From Deltaproteobacteria bacterium (GTDB lineage Bacteria > Myxococcota_A > Polyangia > Polyangiales > JADJMO01), in NCBI GenBank assembly GCA_022843175.1, contig JALHOE010000062.1, positions 1 to 42,121 on the forward strand: 42,121 nucleotides of DNA. The letters are read 5' to 3'. A program made the position numbers and the translations under genes. The notes below the pieces were generated by a model. The model did not search any database and was not told where the DNA came from. It saw only the letters and a list, made by a program, of their open reading frames with translations. This document shows positions 24,696-31,806 of the stretch, one piece after another; within the stretch, counting starts at the first letter, position 1; every line of letters begins with the position of its first letter.

Positions 24696-26087
24696 GTGCC
24701 GGCCGGTCGAAAGCGTTGGCTCGCGCTGCCGCTGTGCGCGCTCTTGTTGGCGGGCGCCTATGGGGTCAAGCGCCGCTACGAGGCGCGCGTCGACGAGCAG
24801 CATCTCGCGGACGCGTGGGATGCATACCGTCGCTGCATGCTCGGCGAAGCGCCCCTCGAGGGCGAGGATCCCTACTATCGCGTCCGCCGGCTCACGTTCA
24901 CGTCGATCGTAGACTCGGAGCTCGGAGTGCCATCGACGCCGGGGTACCCCTGGACGTGTCGACCGTTCGCGGACGCGCTCGAGGCGGCGGTGTTCGACGA
25001 TCGCTTCTTGCTCGAACGGCCGGGACGGCACACGGTCAAGGCCGAGGAGGGCTCCATGCAGAGCCCGTATCTCCCGCCGTCGCGCGAGAGCTGGGCCAAG
25101 CTGTGGGCCGACGCGGCGCTCCTTCGCGCGAAGCCGGTCGTGCGAGCAGTGCCGTGGCCGCCTCCGGCGGCGAGGCCCCTCGAGCTCGACGAGATGACGC
25201 CGCTCGGTCCGCCGCCGCTGGGGGCGCGCGCGCGGGTGATCACGCGGACCGCGCGCGTAGTGGTCGGCGACCGCGTGTGTGCGATCGAGAACGGCGTCGC
25301 GCACTGCGAGAAGGGCGCCGTCCTCGGCGACGAGGACGCGTACGTCTTCGACGACGGGAGCGTCGCCTCACTGAAGAAGACCGAGCTCACCGTCACGAAT
25401 GGATCGAACACAGTGCGCGCCACCCTCGAGAGGCCTGCGGTGCTTCGGGGCGACGCGGTGGTGTGGATCGAGGACAAGAACCTCGTCGCGCGCGATCTGC
25501 AGCCGCACGAGCCGCTGCTCGGACCACGGACCGTCGTCGGGCCGTTCGGCAACTTGTTCGGCACGACCTGTCGCAACGGGACCGATCTGTTCATCCACGG
25601 CAACGGCCTCGCCGCGCGAAGCGGGAAGTCGTGGTCGGCCCACGCCGCGCCCGAGGGGAAGCTCAGCTGCTACTCGAGCGCGGTGATCACGTCGATGAGC
25701 TACGCCGACAGACACTACTCGTTGCGCGCGTCGCGCTGCGGCGCCGAGTCCTGCCGCGACGAGCATGGAGCGGTTCGCGAGTGGACGTGGGGGAGCTCGA
25801 GCGAGGCCCCGCGGCTCGGTCCGCTGTTTCTCCAAGCCGGCACCTCGCTCGCGGTGGTCGACGATCGCGACGGGCTGTCGGTCCGCGCAGCACCGACCGC
25901 GCCGGCGCTCGGATCGACGCCGCGCCGGATCGTCCTCGACGACAGCCCCGTCGACGGCAAGCACCGCGCATGGCTGCGCGAGGTCGTCCCGGTGGTGGGC
26001 GGGCTCGTGTTGTTGATCGAGTCGCGCGGAGCGATCTACGGCATGTGGGTGTACGGCGACGTGGTGTCTGCGATCACGGTGAAATAG
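24696..26087 (+). CDS. Secreted or membrane-anchored protein of unknown function
   Basis: 463 residues from GTG 24696. An N-terminal signal anchor (RKRWLALPLCALLLAGAYGV) is followed by a helical 100-residue part and then a beta-rich body of repeated short strands (RVVVGDRVCAIENGVAHCEK, AVVWIEDKNLVARDLQPHEP, SLAVVDDRDGLSVRAAP, LVLLIESRGAIYGMWVYG), which suggests a beta-propeller. Several Cys pairs fit an exported protein. No catalytic motif was recognised. Related in style to the 28537-29586 lipoprotein. Confidence 0.8.
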   Translation: MPAGRKRWLALPLCALLLAGAYGVKRRYEARVDEQHLADAWDAYRRCMLGEAPLEGEDPYYRVRRLTFTSIVDSELGVPSTPGYPWTCRPFADALEAAVFDDRFLLERPGRHTVKAEEGSMQSPYLPPSRESWAKLWADAALLRAKPVVRAVPWPPPAARPLELDEMTPLGPPPLGARARVITRTARVVVGDRVCAIENGVAHCEKGAVLGDEDAYVFDDGSVASLKKTELTVTNGSNTVRATLERPAVLRGDAVVWIEDKNLVARDLQPHEPLLGPRTVVGPFGNLFGTTCRNGTDLFIHGNGLAARSGKSWSAHAAPEGKLSCYSSAVITSMSYADRHYSLRASRCGAESCRDEHGAVREWTWGSSSEAPRLGPLFLQAGTSLAVVDDRDGLSVRAAPTAPALGSTPRRIVLDDSPVDGKHRAWLREVVPVVGGLVLLIESRGAIYGMWVYGDVVSAITVK

Positions 26088-26127
26088 TCGCAGTCGCCGG
26101 AGTCGCGCTCGGGATCGCAGAGAGGTC

Positions 26128-26700
26128 CTATTCCACGCCCGCGTCGTTGTCGGGCTCCGTGGTCTCGATTTCGCTGAGCTTTCGGTACAGCGTCGTGCGG
26201 TCGATTCCGAGCATCCGCGCGGCGACCGTCTTGTTTCCCTCCGCCTTCCGAAGCGTCTCCATGATGTGTCGGCGCTCGAGCTCCCTGAGCGATTGGACTG
26301 CGTCGCGCGCTTCCGTCGCAGCGCCCGTCGATCCTGGTGGACGACGTGGGTCGGCTCGGTCAATGGCGGCGAACAGGGGGTCTGCGGTCAGGGGCTTGAC
26401 CAAGAAGTCGTATGCGCCGGCGCGGATGGAAGCGATCGCCACATCGAGGTTGGGCTTACCGGTGATGATGATCACCCGTACGTTGGGCCGATTCTTGGTG
26501 ATGTGGCCGCAGAGCTCGAGCCCGTCCATACCGGGCATCGCGATATCAGCGAGGACGATGTCCACCTCTTCGTTGGCGAGGAGGGCAAGCGCCTCGGGTG
26601 CCGAGGCGGCGACGAGCACCGAGTGGCCCCTGAACTGCAGCGCCTCCTTGATCGTCTGCAGCACGTCTTCGTCATCGTCGGTCGCGAGGACCTTGGCCAT
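26128..26700 (-). CDS. Response regulator, REC-Fis (NtrC-like without AAA+)
   Basis: 190 residues from ATG 26698-26700. An N-terminal receiver domain has the acidic pocket DDDED (8-12), phospho-acceptor Asp52 (VLADIAMPGMDG), Thr80 and Lys102 (LVKPL). A linker leads to a Fis-type helix-turn-helix (about 140-180): LERRHIMETLRKAEGNKTVA then ARMLGIDRTTLYRKL. The sigma54-interaction AAA+ module of NtrC proteins is absent, giving a short ActR/PrrA-like layout. It is the third gene of a phosphorelay operon, 37 bp after the REC-only gene, and is the likely transcription output. DNA target unknown. Confidence 0.94.
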   Translation of the reverse strand: MAKVLATDDDEDVLQTIKEALQFRGHSVLVAASAPEALALLANEEVDIVLADIAMPGMDGLELCGHITKNRPNVRVIIITGKPNLDVAIASIRAGAYDFLVKPLTADPLFAAIDRADPRRPPGSTGAATEARDAVQSLRELERRHIMETLRKAEGNKTVAARMLGIDRTTLYRKLSEIETTEPDNDAGVE

Positions 26701-26737
26701 CGCTGGTCCTTTGGTGTTCGGCGCGGCGCGGCCGGGG

Positions 26738-27151
26738 TCAGCCGGGCGCCGCCGAGGATAATCGACTCGAACGCAGCGAGGTGGTGATCGCCCGCTCGAG
26801 CTCGTCGACGAGCTTCGCGACGTCGAAAGGTTTCTTGACCCAAGTCAGGCGAAACTCCTCCGCAAGTGGCGTGGCGAGCTCGCCGGATGCCGACAGAAGA
26901 AGCAGCGCCGGCGCGAGCGCGTCACTGACCACCCCCCGCACGAAATCGCTGCCCAGCTCGCCGTTGCCGAGCCGTAGGTCGACGAGGACCGCGTCTGTGT
27001 CGCCGACCGCGACGATCTCGAATGCCTCCGCCACACTCGTCGTGCCCGCGGCCGCGTATCCTTCGAGCGAGAGCGCCTCGACGAGCGCCTCACGAATATC
27101 GTCGTCGTCCTCGAGAACGAGAACACGCGAAACGCAATCCGGTTTGGTCAC
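26738..27151 (-). CDS. Single-domain response regulator
   Basis: 137 residues from GTG 27149-27151. A lone receiver domain: VLVLEDDDDIREAL (acidic pocket Asp15-17), phospho-acceptor Asp58 in AVLVDLRLGNG, Ser88 and the Lys106/107 pair (WVKKPF). There is no output domain, so it probably works as a phosphate relay or sink between the hybrid kinase upstream (54 bp) and the REC-Fis regulator downstream (37 bp). The C-terminal tail is Ser/Arg-rich and probably disordered. Confidence 0.92.
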   Translation of the reverse strand: MTKPDCVSRVLVLEDDDDIREALVEALSLEGYAAAGTTSVAEAFEIVAVGDTDAVLVDLRLGNGELGSDFVRGVVSDALAPALLLLSASGELATPLAEEFRLTWVKKPFDVAKLVDELERAITTSLRSSRLSSAAPG

Positions 27152-27205
27152 AGCATCTTGTGATGTTCGGGGGACGGAAGCGCAGCTGAACGCCTGGCGA
27201 ATATC

Positions 27206-28321
27206 TCAGAGGCTGCCAGAGGCCGGCTGCTTGGGGGCGCGTCGGGGCAAATTGACCGTGAAGCTCGTGGCTCCCTCATCGCTGGTCGCGACCACAGAAC
27301 CGCCGTGGGCGCGCACGATCTGGTCGACAATGAACAATCCGAGGCCGAGGCCGCTCCGCGGGCTCGCCGACTCGCCCTGGCTGAACGCGTCGAACAAACT
27401 TGTCCTGGAGCTCTGCGGAATCGCGCCGGTGTTGGTGATTCGGATCGTCACGGCGTCGGCAGTTCCCTCGGCTTCGACCGTGATCGGCGTCGCCGGCCTG
27501 CCGTGCTTGATCGCGTTGTCGAGGAGGTTGCTGCAGACCTGCGCCATGCGATCGACGTCCCATTCGCCGGCGAGATCGTGGCCATAGCTGGTGTCGATTT
27601 CGTGCCTGGCGTGGGCGGCGCGCGCTTCGTCGACTGCGCGCTCGACGATCGTGTCGAGCGACACGGGGACACGGTTGAGAAGCATGCCCGCGCCCACGCG
27701 GCCGCGGCTAAAATCGAGCACGTCGTCGATCATTCGCGCCATTCGCTGCGCGGCGCCCTCGATGCGCTTCGAACCCGCGGCGACGTCCGAAGAGCGCGAA
27801 AGGGTCTGCGCGGTCGCGTAGATCGCGCTCAGCGGCTGTCGAAGATCGTGGCCGAGAACGGCGATGAAGCGCTCTCGAAGCTCCGCCTCGTCGCGCAACA
27901 TGCCGGCCGCCGCCTGCAACCGAGCGTGAAGCCGTCGCGAGCGCTCCAGGCCCTCGATTCGCGCGGTGAGCTCGCCGCCATCGCAAGGCTTGCGCACGAA
28001 GTCGTTCGCGCCAGCGTTGAACGCGGTGATCAGGTCGTTCTGGTTGGAGGTTGCCGTCAGGATCAGAATCGGGAGCTCGGAGGGCCCGCGCGACTCGCGG
28101 ACGAAGCGACAGACGTCGAGGCCGGAGACCTCGGGCATGTGCCAGTCGAGCACCAGGATGTCGGGCGTCGTCCGGGTGAACGCTTCGAGCACGCTCGCGC
28201 CGTCGTGGAAGACCTCGACGACGTAGCTCGCCTGCAGCGCTCGACGCACGACCTCGGCCTGGCCCACGCTGTCATCGACGAGCCACACGCGTGCGCAGGC
28301 CGGAGCGCGAGTGCAGTTCAT
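27206..28321 (-). CDS. Hybrid histidine kinase, N-terminal REC
   Basis: 371 residues from ATG 28319-28321. Order: receiver domain (DD at 16-17, Asp59 in ILVLDWHMPEVSGLD, Lys111), a coiled linker, HisKA with His158 (GHDLRQPLSAI), then HATPase_c with the N box (NLLDNAIKHG, 265-274), a G1-like ITNTGAIP, and GLGLGLFIVDQIVRAHGG. The Asn-x-Gly-x-Ile-Pro form of the G1 box is a normal variant in some kinases. No membrane segment or sensor domain is visible, so input may come by phosphotransfer to the REC. First gene of the operon with the two regulators downstream. Sensing cue unknown. Confidence 0.94.
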   Translation of the reverse strand: MNCTRAPACARVWLVDDSVGQAEVVRRALQASYVVEVFHDGASVLEAFTRTTPDILVLDWHMPEVSGLDVCRFVRESRGPSELPILILTATSNQNDLITAFNAGANDFVRKPCDGGELTARIEGLERSRRLHARLQAAAGMLRDEAELRERFIAVLGHDLRQPLSAIYATAQTLSRSSDVAAGSKRIEGAAQRMARMIDDVLDFSRGRVGAGMLLNRVPVSLDTIVERAVDEARAAHARHEIDTSYGHDLAGEWDVDRMAQVCSNLLDNAIKHGRPATPITVEAEGTADAVTIRITNTGAIPQSSRTSLFDAFSQGESASPRSGLGLGLFIVDQIVRAHGGSVVATSDEGATSFTVNLPRRAPKQPASGSL

Positions 28322-28378
28322 CGCGGCCAACCTAGCGCGCGTACAAGGGTGCTGCTAGGTCGAGAAAACAAGTTGTGA

Positions 28379-28397
28379 GCGTTGCATTTTGCAACGC
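28379..28397. promoter_or_regulatory. Inverted repeat upstream of the phosphorelay operon
   Basis: GCGTTGCA-TTT-TGCAACGC is a perfect 8-bp inverted repeat with a 3-base spacer, 58-76 bp before the hybrid-kinase start and about 140 bp before the divergent lipoprotein start. It lies in an AT-rich island in the 215-bp divergent gap, where regulators usually bind. A looser pair CCTAGC...GCTAGG lies next to it. Candidate operator, possibly for the REC-Fis protein; it is not a terminator because no T-tract follows. Confidence 0.45.
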
Positions 28398-28536
28398 CAG
28401 AGCACTCCGCAGCCTCAATCGTCGCGCCCAGTTTTTGTCTCACCAGGTTCTCAACCGCTACCTCGCCTCGAAGAGACTTGGGGAGGAGGTCGAGGCGTCT
28501 GCGGGGGCGTAGGACGGCATCGGGTATCGTGGGGCG

Positions 28537-29586
28537 ATGAGGCGGCCCGCCTTCGCGATCACGCTTGCACTTCTCGGCGCGGCCGCGTGCCGTAAGCCCG
28601 AGAAGGTTTCGCCGGAGCCAGAGCTCGTCAGCAAGGCCGACGCAGAGCTCCCCGAAGCGGACGCGCCGAAGGAGCAGAAGCCCCCGCGCGTGCTCCGAGA
28701 TGACAAGGGCGACCCTTCACGTCGTGCGAAGGTCCTCGCGAGCGTCACCGGCGCGATCGCTCTCTTCGCGGATAAGACCGATGTGTATGCGCGCACCGGC
28801 GCTTCGCCCTACGACGTCTTCGCGATTCCCATCGCGGGCGGCGCAACGCGCAAGGTCTTGGCCGCCGTGGACGCCGAGTGGCACGTCGTTCCGGGGCTGT
28901 TGCATCGCGCCGAGGACACGGGTCACGGTCGCGACCTATTCGTCAAGAGGTTCGGCGGCACCGAACGCAAGATCGCCAGCACCAACTGCTCGTCGGGAAC
29001 GTCGTTCTACGACGACAAGGCGTTGTACTGGCTGTGTCACGGCAGCGTCGGCGCAGGACCTCCGATGGATGGGCGTATCTGGCGCGTCGAGAGGCCCACA
29101 CTCGCCGCGCGGACGATTGTGACGGGCCTCACGCTGCCCAACGTCGGAACCGATTGGTCGCCGGGCGGGGCTATCTCCGACGGCGCGATGATCTTCTGGC
29201 CCGAGAGGGAGCCGCTCGCCGTCTTCTCCCTGCCGGTCACCGGCGGCACCAAGAAGGTCGTCAACAGCAAGGAGATGGCGTCACCCCTGTCCGCCAACGC
29301 GACAACGCTGACCCTTCGAAGCTGGGATGGTCGACTGCTCCGCGTGCCGAGAACGGGCGGATCCGCCGTCGAGATCCCGCTCGATGCTGCGGATGCGCCC
29401 CAAGCGATCCGCGGAGACGCGTCGGGTCTGTACTTCACCACCGAAGACAGCGCGGTGCTGCAGCTCGTCGAGGGAGCTCCCCCTGCGGTCCTCGCGCTCG
29501 GTAAGCACGAGATTCGCTCGATCACGACGAATGACACGCACGTCTTCTGGGCCGACGGCGACGACATCGTCGGACTGATGAAGTAG
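28537..29586 (+). CDS. Lipoprotein with beta-propeller-like repeats
   Basis: 349 residues from ATG 28537. The signal peptide MRRPAFAITLALLGAAAC gives a lipobox at Cys18, followed by a Lys/Glu/Pro-rich linker. The body has repeated units of the type found in DUF5050-like propellers: YDVFAIPIAGGATRKVLA, DLFVKRFGGTERKIAS, AVFSLPVTGGTKKVVN, GRLLRVPRTGGSAVEIPL and GLYFTTEDSAVLQLVEG, each a tyrosine/aspartate strand followed by GG. Two Cys near CSSGTSFYDDKALYWLCHG may pair. Predicted extracytoplasmic binding protein or scaffold; ligand unknown. Divergent from the phosphorelay operon, so it may be under its control. Confidence 0.85.
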   Translation: MRRPAFAITLALLGAAACRKPEKVSPEPELVSKADAELPEADAPKEQKPPRVLRDDKGDPSRRAKVLASVTGAIALFADKTDVYARTGASPYDVFAIPIAGGATRKVLAAVDAEWHVVPGLLHRAEDTGHGRDLFVKRFGGTERKIASTNCSSGTSFYDDKALYWLCHGSVGAGPPMDGRIWRVERPTLAARTIVTGLTLPNVGTDWSPGGAISDGAMIFWPEREPLAVFSLPVTGGTKKVVNSKEMASPLSANATTLTLRSWDGRLLRVPRTGGSAVEIPLDAADAPQAIRGDASGLYFTTEDSAVLQLVEGAPPAVLALGKHEIRSITTNDTHVFWADGDDIVGLMK

Positions 29587-29608
29587 GGCCCTTCTCCAGC
29601 CGGCCGGT

Positions 29609-30105
29609 CTACGCCGCACGTCTCTCCTCGCGCGAGGCGACGAGATCGTGGCGTTCACCGCGTGCGCGCATCCACACCCTCTGCGCCCTCGCGGAAGCGG
29701 TTGTTCCAACCGCCGTCGAAGAGGCGCTCGATCACGCACGTGCCGTGGCGCGCCGTGGAAGTTGGTGATCACTATCGAGTGGACACCGGCGTGGAACATC
29801 GACTCGCCGATCCGCACGAGGATCCGGCGGACCACGTCGAGGTCGTGTCCGATGGAGCCGGCCAACGGGAGCGGGTCGACGCCGAGGGGAAGCGTCGGAT
29901 GCATGAGGAAGTGGCGGCTCGGAAACGAAGCGCTCAGCCGCTCCGCGAGCGCATCGGCGTAGTGCTCGGATCGGATGATGTCAGTGCCCAGGGGCAGGTG
30001 CGGGCCGTGCACCTCGAGGGGCGCGCACGGCACGATCACGGTGACCGGTTCGCGGACGAGCTTCCTGAAGCTCGCCCCCGAGAGACTTCCATAGCGAACG
30101 ATCAT
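29609..30105 (-). pseudogene. Creatininase-family protein, truncated and frameshifted
   Basis: ATG 30103-30105 overlaps the stop of the TetR remnant as ATGA, so the pair was once an operon. The first ~120 residues are a good creatininase start: VIVPCAPLEVHGPHLPLGTD (metal-site Glu, His and Asp), SIGHDLDVVRRILVRIGE, and HSIVITNFHGAPRH. After HGAPRH homology stops. A second frame gives VIERLFDGGWNNRFREGAEG and ends at 29655. A third gives ERHDLVASREERRAA and ends at 29609, as if a different tail had been joined and then frameshifted. The family is normally about 250 residues with a further metal ligand in the missing half, so the product should be inactive. Confidence 0.75.
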
Positions 30106-30484
30106 GGTCTTCCTTTCCGCCGGGGCCGTGCCACGGAGCGGGTGCGACGCTGCGAGAGTGCGAGCAAGCCCGGGGAGAGGAACTCGGTGAGCAACTGGGC
30201 GAGCGCCTCTGCGGAGAGTTCGGGGTGGTCCTTCCACCACAGCGCGGTCGACTCCACCGCGCCGTTGATCGCCTGGGCGAGGGCCTCGGCGACGACAGGG
30301 TCGAGGGGCGTGTCGGCGTCGCTCCGGCTGATCAGCTGAGCGACGAGCAACACCTGCGCCCGCTGCATCTGGGCGAGGCTGGCGCTCGCCGGCCCGGCGC
30401 TCGTCGAGAGCGAAGTCAACAGCGCCGACCATTGGGCGCGATGCGCGCCGACGTAGCGGAGGAACGCGAGGATGCCTGCGTGCA
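30102..30484 (-). pseudogene. TetR/AcrR-type regulator, 3' half only
   Basis: This frame encodes LHAGILAFLRYVGAHRAQWS, then QMQRAQVLLVAQLISRSDAD, VVAEALAQAINGAVESTALW, WKDHPELSAEALAQLLTEFL and a basic tail. It is a ligand-binding C-terminal domain of a TetR-family repressor ending in a normal stop. The N-terminal HTH is absent: upstream the sequence changes, in another frame, to the glycosyltransferase fragment. No start codon serves this piece alone, so it is a remnant. Its stop overlaps the creatininase start. Confidence 0.7.
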
Positions 30485-31513
30485 GATGACGCCGAGGGCG
30501 CCGGGGGAGATCTTCGCCATCGCCGCGAGCGCGAGCGCGAAGCCGCCCATCGCCTCGCGCTTGGACTCGAACGCGAACATCGAGAGGACCGCGATCACCA
30601 CGACCGCGCCCTGGGCGTTGCCGATCTGCAGGACCGAGAGCACCGGCAGGCTGCCGAAGAACAGCGGCGCGAGCAGCAGCGGTCGATGCCATCGCACGCC
30701 GCCGAACGCGCGCGCCCCGAGCCAGAACGCGAACGCGAGGAGCGCTCCGTTGAGGCCGAACCAGCCCGCGCGCTGCGCGAAGTAGTCGCCGCGCAGCGGC
30801 CGCACCACCTCGGCGACGAGGAGGAACGGCGGTGGATAGAAATACTCGTCGATGTCGAACGGCGAGAACGCGGTCTGCGGCCGAGGCCCATCGAGCCCCA
30901 CGGTCTGGGGCCATCGCTCGGACAGGTAGAGGTTGTCGACGCGATCGTGTGCGAGCTCGTTGGCGCGTACATACGCGGTGAGGCACGAGTGGGTCTCGAG
31001 GAACTTCACGCCCGGCACCACCTGCGCGGTGGTGCGCCACGGCTCGGCGATGAACACGCTCACCCGCGCGACCTGCACGATCGAAGACAGCGCGACGAGG
31101 GCGTAGCACGCCGTGAGCGCGCGATGCCGCGCGGCGAGGCCATCCAACGCTGCGGGGAGTCGCGCCGGGAGCCACAACGTCAGCGCGACGCTCGTGACGA
31201 TGACCACCGCGAGCGCGAGGAAGCCCGGCGCACGTACGCCGAGCGACAGACCGACCACCGCCATGACCACGCCCGCCACGCTCGATGGCACGACGACACT
31301 CCGTGACTCTCGCGACGCACACGCGAGCGACGCAGCGAACGCGACCAGCAGCGCCACAACCGTGAGCCCCCCGCCGCTCGGATGCGTAGTGAGCGCGTGC
31401 GCCAGCGGACGATCGAGCCCCTGCGCGATCACCGGCGCGATCAGCATCGCGACGAACCCCGAGAACAGCCAACGCTCGGGCTGGCCACGAAGGGGTTGGA
31501 ACATCCGCGTCAT
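30485..31513 (-). pseudogene. GT87-type membrane glycosyltransferase, 5' part
   Basis: From ATG 31511-31513 the frame runs about 343 residues with many hydrophobic helices: WLFSGFVAMLIAPVIAQGL, LTVVALLVAFAASLA, AVVIVTSVALTLWL, RPLLLAPLFFGSLPVLSVL. It has the GT87/DUF2029 loop motifs SCLTAYVRANELAHDRVDNL, FDIDEYFYPPPFLLVAEVV, QIGNAQGAVVVIAVL and AMAKISPGALGVI. Such enzymes use polyprenyl-phosphate sugars and are normally 400-500 residues. At about 30485 homology ends and the frame joins the TetR half out of register, leaving a 22-residue meaningless tail. The truncated protein could still insert in the membrane but lacks the C-terminal helices. Confidence 0.78.
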
Positions 31514-31615
31514 GCTCTCAACGAAGCGGCGCGGACGCGACCGAAATCACGACTGCGAGCGCGCCGCCGACCAGCGCGATCCGCGGACACGGTTTGGGTT
31601 TAGAATCGGCCGCGC

Positions 31616-31756
31616 ATGACGGTGAGCCCTTCCACGGCGCTGGGGAGCGCGAGCGATGGTGCGCTCGCGACCGCGGTGATCGGCGCCGGCGTCGCGGGCA
31701 GCCCGGCCGAGGAAGCGGAGCTGTGTCCACGATTCGGCCGCCGGGCTTCGGTGTGA
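31616..31756 (+). pseudogene. Flavoprotein N-terminal stub
   Basis: 46 residues from ATG 31616. TAVIGAGVAGSPAEEAEL is a dinucleotide-binding GxGxxG opening of the kind that starts FAD-dependent oxidoreductases, but the residues after it do not form the expected helix. The frame stops at 31754-31756. Nothing downstream resumes it, and the next gene starts on the other strand. It is a likely leftover of a deleted oxidoreductase gene, though the match is short. Confidence 0.4.
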
Positions 31757-31806
31757 TGGCCGTCGACTTCGTAGAAGCCGCCGTGGGGGTGTAAGGGTTT
31801 GGCGAG

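Noticed and set aside
24716-26761. Long + strand frame spanning the secreted unknown and the response regulator
   Set aside because: Shadow frame; the real genes in this stretch have signal peptides or receiver motifs in other frames.
27275-27310. Possible loss of the ATP-binding Asp (G1 box) in the hybrid kinase
   Set aside because: The N-T-G-x-I-P form is a usual variant in some kinase groups, so it is not evidence for inactivity.
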